The position numbers and the translations under genes were made by a program. Below the pieces are notes generated by a model, which was given only the letters and a program-made list of their open reading frames with translations, was not told where the DNA came from and made no database searches. Below are positions 55,270 to 63,143 of a stretch of DNA of 64,000 nt, piece by piece. Origin of the DNA: Taylorella equigenitalis ATCC 35865 (lineage in GTDB: Bacteria; Pseudomonadota; Gammaproteobacteria; Burkholderiales; Burkholderiaceae_B); NCBI RefSeq assembly GCF_000276685.1, contig NC_018108.1:1178001-1242000 (forward strand), in the 5' to 3' direction. How positions within the stretch are numbered: the stretch's first letter is position 1; the number at the start of each line of letters is the position of its first letter.

Positions 55270-57342
55270 ATGAAAGAAAAGAAAAAAGGACTAGTCGTAG
55301 TCCTTATTTTTTGGCTTGTAATAACCCTTTTAGGGTTGGCATTTGGTGGGTTTATATTTGCATTATTATCAGGAGTTAAGGTGTTTCCCAATCCCGTTAT
55401 ATTGTTTAAATATATGGAATTTTGGGAACTTTTTTACTATAAGATAGGTGTAGGAATTGCTTTTGTATTCTCACTATTTGGGTTGGCTTTAGGGTTTATC
55501 GTAGTAAATAAAAAGCCCCGTAGAGAATTACATGGTTCTGCTAGATTTGCAAATAGTGTAGAAATCAAAAACTTTAATCTTTTTGATGAAAAGCATAAAG
55601 ACCCAGAAATACTTATAGGAAAATTTGATAATAAATTTCTTAAGTGGTCTGGAAAACAATTTGCATTCTTAGCTGCGCCTACTCGTTCTGGTAAGGGTGT
55701 TGGGATAGTAATTCCAAACTGCTTAAATTATCGTGATTCCATGGTAGTTTTTGACCCAAAACTAGAAAACTTTCAAATAACAGGAGGTTTTAGAGAAAAG
55801 GTTTTAGGGCAAAAGGTTTATTTATTTAACCCTTCAACAAAAGATTTTAGAAGCCATTGTTGGAATCCGATGAGTTATATAAGTCGTGATAAATATCGCA
55901 TGGTGGGAGACGCCTTGAATATGGCAAACATTCTATATTCAAGCACAGAAAGTGAAGGCGGTGGCGGTAATTCAAAGTTCTTTGCTGAAATGGCTCAAAA
56001 GCTATTTACAGGACTTGTGCTTTATATGGTAGAAAGAGAGAATTTAGAAAAAGGCACTGATAATTGGGACGATTCAAAAGTACCTTCAATGTCATTGTTG
56101 CAAAGCTTAACAACACAGTATCCATCTGAATACTCATCGTTTGCTAATTGGATTAAAAAATGCGTAGCAGTTGATAAGAATTACTCACAAGCATGTAAGG
56201 AAAACTTGATGAGTTATGCAACAACATCAGATCAAACTGGTGCGTCTATACTTTCATCACTAGTAGCCCCACTAAGTGTATTTAGTGATCCGATTGTTCA
56301 AAGAGTAACTAGTTCAGATGATTTTGACTTACGGGAAGTAAGAAAACAAAAAATGACTATATATATTGGTATTCAGCCAAATGATATAGCTAAGTTTTCA
56401 AGACTTATTAATCTGTTTGTCTCACAATTAATATCATTGAATACAGAAGAATTGCCAGAGCAAAATAAATCATTAAAGTATCAATGTTTATTGTTGCTTG
56501 ATGAGTTCGCAGCTTTAGGTAAAGTGGATATCATTGAAAAATCCGTCGCTTACATAGCAGGTTATAACTTAAGGCTTTTATTAATTTTCCAAAACATGAG
56601 CCAGCTTAATAGGATATATACAAAAGATGGTGCAAGAAGTTTGTCTACAAACTTTGAGTGCCAAATAATATATCCTCCTCGTGATAATGATGACGCTAAG
56701 GAATATTCTGAGATTATAGGGTATGAGACATATAAATCAGAAAGTAAATCTAAAAACAAAGGACAGATTGGTAGTTCCTCAACAAGTATAAGCGATCAGA
56801 AACGTGCGGTTATGAATCCAGAAGAGTTAAGACAGATGGATAAGAGCGATTGCATTATTTCAATGACGGGGATTTATCCAATACATGCTAAGAAGATTAT
56901 CTACTACAAAGACCCATTTTTTAAAAAGAGATTGGGTTTTGAGCCATCACCTATTCCGTTAATTAAAGAATTTAAAGAAAGTGATGTAAATAATAGTGAT
57001 AAAACCGATACTGGTAAATCGGGTGGTATTAATATTGAGCATGCTAAGCAACAAAAGGAAGAAAATCTTGAATATGTAAGTTTATTAGAACTTATGAATG
57101 ATAGTGATATTGATGTTAAGGAAGTAGTAGAGGAAATTAAAGATACCTTTATAGAAATGCTTTTTCCATCACTTGATGAAGAAGAAAAGGAGAAAATTCA
57201 AAAAATCATACCAAGAATTCAGCACGCTTGTGCAACGTCACTTAAAAATACGACTGTTGAAGAAATCATTTCCATAAAAGAGGAAATTAAAGATTCAAAA
57301 AATTTAAGTAAACGTGAAAGAAAAAATGACTATGATTTTTGA
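55270..57342 (+). CDS. virD4: VirD4/TraG coupling protein
   Basis: Links the relaxosome to the T4SS channel. 690 residues: two N-terminal membrane segments (about 8-32 and 57-77), ELHGSARFAN, Walker A PTRSGKGVGIVIPN, the motif DPKLENF, Walker B LLLLDEFAALGK and ENMSQL-type motif (IFQNMSQLNRIY). The C-terminal ~120 residues are charged and variable. Present with the relaxase downstream, so this T4SS is probably conjugative. Confidence 0.95.
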   Translation: MKEKKKGLVVVLIFWLVITLLGLAFGGFIFALLSGVKVFPNPVILFKYMEFWELFYYKIGVGIAFVFSLFGLALGFIVVNKKPRRELHGSARFANSVEIKNFNLFDEKHKDPEILIGKFDNKFLKWSGKQFAFLAAPTRSGKGVGIVIPNCLNYRDSMVVFDPKLENFQITGGFREKVLGQKVYLFNPSTKDFRSHCWNPMSYISRDKYRMVGDALNMANILYSSTESEGGGGNSKFFAEMAQKLFTGLVLYMVERENLEKGTDNWDDSKVPSMSLLQSLTTQYPSEYSSFANWIKKCVAVDKNYSQACKENLMSYATTSDQTGASILSSLVAPLSVFSDPIVQRVTSSDDFDLREVRKQKMTIYIGIQPNDIAKFSRLINLFVSQLISLNTEELPEQNKSLKYQCLLLLDEFAALGKVDIIEKSVAYIAGYNLRLLLIFQNMSQLNRIYTKDGARSLSTNFECQIIYPPRDNDDAKEYSEIIGYETYKSESKSKNKGQIGSSSTSISDQKRAVMNPEELRQMDKSDCIISMTGIYPIHAKKIIYYKDPFFKKRLGFEPSPIPLIKEFKESDVNNSDKTDTGKSGGINIEHAKQQKEENLEYVSLLELMNDSDIDVKEVVEEIKDTFIEMLFPSLDEEEKEKIQKIIPRIQHACATSLKNTTVEEIISIKEEIKDSKNLSKRERKNDYDF

Positions 57343-57362
57343 TAATAAACAGCTGTGTGTAA

Positions 57363-57390
57363 AACCCACTCAAGAGAGTGGGTTTTGTTT
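57363..57390 (+). terminator. Cassette hairpin, AACCCACTC type
   Basis: Same stem as at 42269, followed by TTGTTT, after virD4. Confidence 0.86.
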
Positions 57391-57405
57391 TTAAAGGAAT
57401 GTAAT

Positions 57406-57894
57406 ATGCACTTAAAAAAAGAAAAATTAGGATATGAAGAAAGATATACTTTATCTAAAGACCCAAATACTTCTGAAGAGATCCTAAAAGGGTTGGCTAA
57501 CGATGAATTTATACACGTTAGATACAATGTAGTTCTTAGAAGTGACTTACCTAAATCTATATTAGAAATCCTTGCTAACGATAAATCTTATTCAGTAAGG
57601 CAAGCCGTTGCCTCACGGGAGGATTTGCCCTCTTCCCTAATCCAAAAATTAGCAGAAGATATATCATCTCAAGTAAGAGAGGCTATCGCCTCACGTGAGG
57701 ATTTGCCCCAACATCTGGTAGAGAAGTTAGCAGAGGATAAAAACACAAATGTAAGGCGAAAAGTTGCATGGCGAGATAACTTACCAAAAAAAATAGTAAA
57801 GCGATTAGCGAATGATAAATCATCTCAAGTAAGAGAAGTAATAGAAAGAATCCAAGGGATATATCAAGTAAAACCTAAGGAATTAGTAATGTAA
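57406..57894 (+). CDS. LRV protein, about 5 repeats
   Basis: 162 residues: N-cap LGYEERYTLSKDPNTSEEIL, then five LRV units. The N-cap recurs in the next genes, so these form a subfamily. It ends VKPKELVM; the DNA from this tail through the hairpin matches the end of the 41341 gene. An upstream frame from 57355 runs through the hairpin and is rejected. Confidence 0.82.
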   Translation: MHLKKEKLGYEERYTLSKDPNTSEEILKGLANDEFIHVRYNVVLRSDLPKSILEILANDKSYSVRQAVASREDLPSSLIQKLAEDISSQVREAIASREDLPQHLVEKLAEDKNTNVRRKVAWRDNLPKKIVKRLANDKSSQVREVIERIQGIYQVKPKELVM

Positions 57895-57920
57895 CCCACT
57901 CAAGAGAGTGGGTTTTGTTT
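57893..57920 (+). terminator. Cassette hairpin, AACCCACTC type
   Basis: Same stem and AAGA loop as at 42269, overlapping the stop. Confidence 0.88.
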
Positions 57921-57935
57921 TTAATGGAGAATTTT

Positions 57936-58346
57936 ATGAAAATAGAAGAAATAGAAACTCTAAGTTTTGATGAAAAAATAGAGTTAGTACATTCTATGGA
58001 AACTTCTGAAGTACAGACATTGATTTTAGAAGAATTAGCTAACGATGAAGATTGGTTTGTAAAAACCGCAGTAGCTAGTTTTTGTTCTCTACCCTCTTCT
58101 CTAATAGAGAAGCTAGCTAATGATGAACATTGGGCTGTTAGAGAGGCAATAGCTAAGCGTAATGACTTGTCGCAAGATTTGGTTGAGAAGCTAGCGAATG
58201 ATACTCACTGGGCGGTTAAATCAGCTATTGCCTCAAAAGAGGAACTATCCCCTTCTTTAGTCGAGAAGTTAGCCAATGATAATTCATGGAAAGTAAGAAA
58301 GTCTATTAGAAATAATTATCCGGAGTATTTTGAAGAAAGCCTCTAA
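57936..58346 (+). CDS. LRV protein, about 4 repeats
   Basis: 136 residues: N-cap ETLSFDEKIELVHSMETS and four LRV units. It ends EYFEESL without the shared tail or hairpin, and the next LRV gene follows after 26 bp. Start at 57936 after GGAG; the ATG in the leader at 57924 is ignored. It is the first of three LRV genes with no hairpin between them. Confidence 0.8.
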   Translation: MKIEEIETLSFDEKIELVHSMETSEVQTLILEELANDEDWFVKTAVASFCSLPSSLIEKLANDEHWAVREAIAKRNDLSQDLVEKLANDTHWAVKSAIASKEELSPSLVEKLANDNSWKVRKSIRNNYPEYFEESL

Positions 58347-58372
58347 GGTAAGTATTTAACAAGGGGGAATGT

Positions 58373-58672
58373 ATGAAAAAGGAAGATATACGGACTGTAG
58401 AGAATATAGATGATATGAGTAATATGAGTGAAATAGCCTATTTAGAGAATTTAAGTTTTTCTAAAAAACGTGCACTAATCAAAGACCCAAACACGTCTAT
58501 AAAAATAATAGAACACTTATCAAATGATAAAGATAAGTGGATTAGATATGCCATTGCATGCTTAGGCAATCTTCCCTCTGAGTTAGTCGAGAAGTTAGCC
58601 AATGATAGCGAAAAAGAAGTTAGACGCATTATTCAAAACAATTATGGAAAAACAAAAGGTTTAAAAATTTAA
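58373..58672 (+). CDS. LRV protein, 2 repeats
   Basis: 99 residues: about 25 charged leader residues, N-cap LSFSKKRALIKDPNTSIKII and two diverged LRV units. It lacks the tail and hairpin. The 11-bp gap to the next gene, with AAAGGAG, suggests coupled translation. Confidence 0.75.
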   Translation: MKKEDIRTVENIDDMSNMSEIAYLENLSFSKKRALIKDPNTSIKIIEHLSNDKDKWIRYAIACLGNLPSELVEKLANDSEKEVRRIIQNNYGKTKGLKI

Positions 58673-58683
58673 AGGAGTTTAAA

Positions 58684-59103
58684 TTGAGTGAAAAATTAGA
58701 TACTAAAGAAGTAGATTTAAAAAATTTATCTTATTTAGAGAAAAAAGCATTATTAAAAACCCCTAATCTTTCTATTGAGATTTTAGAAAAGTTAGCATGC
58801 GATGAAAATGAGGTAGTCAGATTTGATGTAGCAAGTCGAGAAGACTTGCCAGAACATATTGTCAAGAAACTCTCATACGATAAAAAAGAGATGGTAAGAG
58901 AAGCGATAGCTTCTCAAGCCAACTTAAGTGATGAGCTAGTAGAACTTTTAGTAAGTGATAAGTTTTCACAGGTTAGGGCAAAAATCGCCCGAAGGGATGA
59001 TTTATCTCAAGATTTAATTGAGCAATTAGCATATGACAGTAATTATCATGTAAGAGAAGTTATCAAAAAGAATTTTAAAGCTACATATCAAAAAAGATTC
59101 TAA
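58684..59103 (+). CDS. LRV protein, about 4 repeats, tail lost by an early stop
   Basis: 139 residues from a TTG start after AAAGGAG: N-cap LSYLEKKALLKTPNLSIEIL and four LRV units, ending KKNFKATYQKRF. Beyond the TAA the same frame continues for 11 codons as VKNTKPQDLTM and reaches the usual TAA at the hairpin (59137-59139). So the ancestral gene probably ran to 59139 and carried the tail, and a nonsense change removed it. Confidence 0.8.
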   Translation: MSEKLDTKEVDLKNLSYLEKKALLKTPNLSIEILEKLACDENEVVRFDVASREDLPEHIVKKLSYDKKEMVREAIASQANLSDELVELLVSDKFSQVRAKIARRDDLSQDLIEQLAYDSNYHVREVIKKNFKATYQKRF

Positions 59104-59137
59104 GTAAAAAATACAAAACCCCAAGACTTAACAATGT

Positions 59138-59164
59138 AACCCTTCCGAAATGGAAGGGTTTTTT
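59138..59164 (+). terminator. Cassette hairpin, AACCCTTCC type
   Basis: Same stem and loop as at 37470, overlapping the former stop codon of the LRV gene. Confidence 0.9.
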
Positions 59165-59180
59165 ATTTGGAGTGAAGGAT

Positions 59181-60188
59181 ATGGAAGATATAGATAAAAC
59201 TACAAGGGCATTAGATTTTATAGATTCATCGGATCGTACAAATTGGATAAGAATGGGTGGCGCTATAAAAAGTGAATACGGTGATTCTGGATTTGAGATA
59301 TGGAATGGCTGGAGTAAACGGGCAAGTAATTATGAAGAGAAAAGTGCAAAAAGCACATGGCGAAGTTTAAAAGAAGGGAGGATAAATATAGCCTCTCTTT
59401 TTTATGAAGCAAGAAAGCATGGTTATAAGGATATTAATAAAACTTATTCCTCTCAAGAGTTAGCCAAAAGGCAGGCAGATTATGCCCTTATAAGAAAAAA
59501 AAGAGAAGAAGAATTTAGAGCAAGCCGACTTCTAGAGGCAAAGCAAAAAGAAGAATCGATTAAAGAGAGTTTAAATCGATGGAATGATGGACTTTACTTT
59601 AGAGAAAAAGATTGTCACCCATACTTAGTAAATAAGGGCATTAATGACAAAAAAATAAGTAAGTACTTAAAGCAAGAAGGTGCAAATCTTTTAGTCCCAC
59701 TTAAACGGTATGGATCAGTGGTAGCAATACAGACTATTAGTCCAGAAGGTGTAAAACGCTTTAACAAAAATGCAAGCGTTAAGGGCAATTTCCTAACTTT
59801 AGGCAATTGGCATAAAGCCAAAGAGAAAGGAGAAATCCTTTTATGTGAAGGCTTCGCAACGGGTGCAAGTCTTCATCTGGCAACTGGAAAAGATGTTGCG
59901 GTTTGTTTTACGGGCAACAACATGGTTGAGGTTGCAAAAGAGTTTGAAAAAGCAAACATACAAATCTACGTCTGTGCAGATGTAGATAGATCAAATGCTG
60001 GGTTTAGGTACGCTGAAAAAATTAAGAAATTTAATCCAAAAGCAGAAATTATCTTCCCAGAATTTACAGAAAAAGAGTTATCCGCCCCCAATCCCCCAAG
60101 TGACTTTAACGACTTAGCTCAACTACGTGGACTAGAGGAATTAAAGACATATTTTATTAAACCCCAAGAAATGGAGATGTGCTTATGA
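59181..60188 (+). CDS. PriCT-2/toprim-domain protein, TraC-like primase fragment
   Basis: 335 residues. The N-terminal ~75 match the primase C-terminal-2 helical domain (DRTNWIRMGGAIKSEYG, ASLFYEARKHGY). The second half is a toprim domain with LLCEGFATGASLHLATG and the Asp pair in VCADVDRSNAG. This fits the C-terminal part of conjugative primases; a zinc-binding/AEP catalytic domain is absent, so primase activity is uncertain. ATG at 59181 chosen over a GTG at 59172. Confidence 0.83.
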   Translation: MEDIDKTTRALDFIDSSDRTNWIRMGGAIKSEYGDSGFEIWNGWSKRASNYEEKSAKSTWRSLKEGRINIASLFYEARKHGYKDINKTYSSQELAKRQADYALIRKKREEEFRASRLLEAKQKEESIKESLNRWNDGLYFREKDCHPYLVNKGINDKKISKYLKQEGANLLVPLKRYGSVVAIQTISPEGVKRFNKNASVKGNFLTLGNWHKAKEKGEILLCEGFATGASLHLATGKDVAVCFTGNNMVEVAKEFEKANIQIYVCADVDRSNAGFRYAEKIKKFNPKAEIIFPEFTEKELSAPNPPSDFNDLAQLRGLEELKTYFIKPQEMEMCL

Positions 60189-61069
60189 CAAAACAGAAAA
60201 GTTATATATCAAGATACTATCAAGGCGAAAATTGGAAAAGTGTAAAAGAGGAATTTCAAACCCCAAGCTCTTATGCTTCACGCTTATTTACTGATATTAG
60301 ATATCAGGAAAACGATAAAGGAGTTAGAGGTGTAGATTTAGAAAAATGGGTTAAAGAGAACAAAGAGAAATACCCAAAACTTTATGATGATTTAGAAAGT
60401 TTAGGAGAAAAAAGAGAGAATCTTTATAGAACCCGTCTAACTGGTAATCCAGTTAATGATGAACATTTTCAAGACCAGCTTTACTACGTAATGAAATGTG
60501 CCAAATCCCATGTGTTATTTAATCAAGAGGTTGAAAAAACAATTGCACGTGAACAGGAATTAGCACCTAAAGATTTAACTCAAAAAGAGGTTAAAAATGA
60601 AAATCATATTGATGTTTCAAGCATGTTAGCTCAAGTCTCACGTCCATCAGAGGCTCAAATCAATTCATCAGTTAAGGCTGATTTTGATGATGACGCAAGA
60701 TTTGGAGATATCACAACAATTGGTGAAATCCCAAGTGAACTAATTGTGAAATTAGATGATTTAAAAGGAATTGAGAATAAGGATATAAAACAACTTGCAA
60801 AAGCAAGTATTGCTATTGATATGTTTAATGCCGTAATTGATACGATTGATAACAAAAAAAGGGATGACGTAAAGAGAAACTTTACTGAAACTCTGCAAAA
60901 AGCCCTTGATAACAATAAGATAAATCTACCCCCTGCCTTTAAAGAAGTATTAGAGAAAAGAGAGAGACAAATCCTTGAAAAAAGAAATCAAGCTCAAAAA
61001 GCTAAGTCTCTTAATAAAGATTATGAAGAACCTGTAAGGAACTATCCAACTATAAACATGGTTAGATAG
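60185..61069 (+). CDS. Hypothetical protein of the mobilization region
   Basis: 294 residues, hydrophilic and mostly helical; no family recognised. It overlaps the toprim gene by 4 bp (ATGA) and so is translated with it. It lies just before the putative oriT, MobC and relaxase genes. A DNA-processing role is possible from position only. Confidence 0.7.
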   Translation: MTKQKSYISRYYQGENWKSVKEEFQTPSSYASRLFTDIRYQENDKGVRGVDLEKWVKENKEKYPKLYDDLESLGEKRENLYRTRLTGNPVNDEHFQDQLYYVMKCAKSHVLFNQEVEKTIAREQELAPKDLTQKEVKNENHIDVSSMLAQVSRPSEAQINSSVKADFDDDARFGDITTIGEIPSELIVKLDDLKGIENKDIKQLAKASIAIDMFNAVIDTIDNKKRDDVKRNFTETLQKALDNNKINLPPAFKEVLEKRERQILEKRNQAQKAKSLNKDYEEPVRNYPTINMVR

Positions 61070-61206
61070 ATATTTTTTAATTTTGCCCATAAGAGATGAT
61101 GGGCATTCAGGTGGTGTAAGTGTAAATACAATTCAAAAGTCGATGGCGGTGAAGGTGCACTATACACATTTGACTAACTTACATTCAAACTTTTTCACTT
61201 CTTAGG
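61070..61206. other. Candidate oriT region
   Basis: Gene-free 137 bp just upstream of the mobC and relaxase genes, the usual place for oriT. It contains a separated inverted pair TGTAAGT (61115-61121) / ACTTACA (61177-61183), and between them GTGCAC and, on the minus strand, CTTCACC, which also occurs near the IncP nic site. No nic sequence can be named with confidence. Confidence 0.45.
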
Positions 61207-61236
61207 CCCCCTCTTTAATTAGAGGGGGATTTTTTT
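61207..61236 (+). terminator. Hairpin before mobC
   Basis: CCCCCTCT / AGAGGGGG with a 6-nt loop and T7, immediately before the mobC leader. Confidence 0.85.
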
Positions 61237-61251
61237 ATGGGAAAAAATAAT

Positions 61252-61785
61252 ATGCAAAAGTCAATTAAATTAAATAATTTTTCTGAAAAAGAAATAGAAG
61301 AACTTCAAAAGATTGCCCTTATAAAAACTGGCAAATCCTCCCTTCCTAGTTTAGTAAAAGTATTGCTAAAACAAGAATTAAAAAATCAAAACATTATTAC
61401 CAATAATAAATACATTGGCTCTAAAACTAATGATGTTGTGAAAATCAGATTAACTAAGGAAGTAAAAAAGGTATTAGAAGCTAATGCTCAAATTGAAGGA
61501 ATTACAGTCAATAAATATATCGTAGCCCTTCTTAATAATTCTTTAGTTAAAAATGCCCCTAAGCATTTAACATTTTTACAAAGACAGGAATTAAAACAAA
61601 GCAATTATCAACTCTATCAAATCGGAAATAACATAAACCAAATCGCTAAAAAACTAAATTCCGAAGGCTTTACAACTAGTGATGAAATAAAAAAATGGTG
61701 TAAAGACTTAGTTAACTGGAAAGAATACTTTGACCTACACAAAACAAAGGTAGGCAAACTGATATCAGCAACACCAATCCTTTAA
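61252..61785 (+). CDS. mobC: MobC-like relaxosome accessory protein
   Basis: 177 residues; probably binds oriT and assists the relaxase. The second half matches MobC: RQELKQSNYQLYQIGNNINQ and IAKKLNSEGF, with a ribbon-helix-helix-like region before it (VKIRLTKEVKKVLEANAQ). An ATG at 61237 follows the hairpin T-run with no Shine-Dalgarno, so 61252 is preferred. It ends 13 bp before the relaxase. Confidence 0.8.
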   Translation: MQKSIKLNNFSEKEIEELQKIALIKTGKSSLPSLVKVLLKQELKNQNIITNNKYIGSKTNDVVKIRLTKEVKKVLEANAQIEGITVNKYIVALLNNSLVKNAPKHLTFLQRQELKQSNYQLYQIGNNINQIAKKLNSEGFTTSDEIKKWCKDLVNWKEYFDLHKTKVGKLISATPIL

Positions 61786-61798
61786 GGAGAATGTAATT

Positions 61799-63028
61799 AT
61801 GGCAGGATTAAAAGGCGAATCAGCACGTAAAAAAGCTGAAGATTTATTATTTGGCTACTCTAAAGCTGTTTATACAAAGCCCTCACGCCCGTCTTCATCA
61901 CGCCCTAAAAAAACATACTCACCTAAGAGAGGGACTTTTAAAAGCGGTAAATCTGCTGTTAAAAACTTAGTTTATGCTTCTAAAAAATCACCAGAAGTCA
62001 CTGTAAAGGTAACGCGCCCTAAAGGTAATAGTGCAAAAACCATTAAGGGTGTTAAAAACCATCTAGATTACATCTCAAGAAATGGAAAACTAGAACTAGA
62101 AGATAAAAATGGCAATAAACACTTAGGTAAGGGTGTAACTAAAGCTATAACCAAAAACTGGAATGAAATCGGATTAATTAAAGATGAAGCTAATAGAAAA
62201 CAACACCTTAGTATAGTACTGTCAATGCCAAAAGGAACTGATAAAGAAGCCCTATATAAAGCAAGCACTAATTTTGCAAAAGATTTATTTAGTGATAATC
62301 ATGAATATGTATTGGCACTACACACAGACACTGAAACACCACATGTTCATTTAGCTGTAACGATGATGGGACACAATGGTACTAGACTTAATCCCAGAAA
62401 AAATGATTTGTTTGAGTGGCGTGTACTTTTTGCAGAAAAATTAAGAAATGAAGGTATTGAATGTTGTGCAACAAAGAGAGTACACAGAGGTATAACCCAA
62501 ACACAAAAAAGTGGTATTGTTAAAAGAATTGATGATAGAGGCGATTACTCTTTTGTTAAACATATGCAAGCTATTAACCTTAAAGAACATATAAAAAACG
62601 GTACATTTCCTACTAATGAACTGATTAAGAATCAGCAATTCTCAAGAGAGGAAATAGTAAAGGGATATAAAATTTTAGCTAGACAATTGTTTTTAGAGGG
62701 TGCGAAAAAAGAAGCAAAAGCTATTAGCACTTTAAGTAAAGAAATGGAAAACAAATCGTTTACCACTCAAGAACAAGAAGAGTTTTTTAAGGCAAAAAAA
62801 GGTGAATTTACTAACACCTTTAATGTGTATAGTGCTTTAGAGGATATAAAAAATATAACCAATAAAGATGATATTTTTAATTATCTTAAAGGTAAAAATT
62901 TAAGCGATACTCAACTAAAACAATTATCAAAACATTGTTTTATTACGGGCAACAAAAAACAAGCAAGTATAGTTAGTAAATACGCTAAAGAAATTAGTCT
63001 TCTAAAGGATATTGAGTTAGTACTTTAA
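61799..63028 (+). CDS. MOBP-type relaxase (TraI/VirD2-like)
   Basis: Nicks oriT and pilots the transferred strand. 409 residues. The N-terminal relaxase domain has GVKNHLDYISRNG, HLSIVLSMPKG and the histidine triad region ALHTDTETPHVHLAV (motif III), followed by NPRKNDLFEWRVLFAEKL. Motif I Tyr may be Y in LDYISRNG. It lacks the long C-terminal helicase/primase part of TraI. With virD4 and a full virB set, it makes the element potentially self-transmissible. Confidence 0.9.
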   Translation: MAGLKGESARKKAEDLLFGYSKAVYTKPSRPSSSRPKKTYSPKRGTFKSGKSAVKNLVYASKKSPEVTVKVTRPKGNSAKTIKGVKNHLDYISRNGKLELEDKNGNKHLGKGVTKAITKNWNEIGLIKDEANRKQHLSIVLSMPKGTDKEALYKASTNFAKDLFSDNHEYVLALHTDTETPHVHLAVTMMGHNGTRLNPRKNDLFEWRVLFAEKLRNEGIECCATKRVHRGITQTQKSGIVKRIDDRGDYSFVKHMQAINLKEHIKNGTFPTNELIKNQQFSREEIVKGYKILARQLFLEGAKKEAKAISTLSKEMENKSFTTQEQEEFFKAKKGEFTNTFNVYSALEDIKNITNKDDIFNYLKGKNLSDTQLKQLSKHCFITGNKKQASIVSKYAKEISLLKDIELVL

Positions 63029-63143
63029 AGAAATAAGTAGTATCTTTTTATATACAAAATTATATTGTTTTTAGGTTTAACTTTTCTTTTTATTATTAAT
63101 ATGTTATAAGTATATTTAGTAACTAAACCGTTTAGGTGATTGT

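Noticed and set aside
57355-57405. Longer start for the LRV gene at 57406
   Set aside because: The extension translates the hairpin; the true leader AAAGGAATG lies after it.
36674-59103. Toxin-antitoxin pairs or polymorphic toxin immunity genes among the cassettes
   Set aside because: No known toxin domain or paired small basic/acidic gene was recognised; the idea has no direct support.
37509-59164. An integron cassette array
   Set aside because: No integrase gene or attC-like sites were found; the shared elements are stop-linked hairpins with T-runs, which fit intrinsic terminators.
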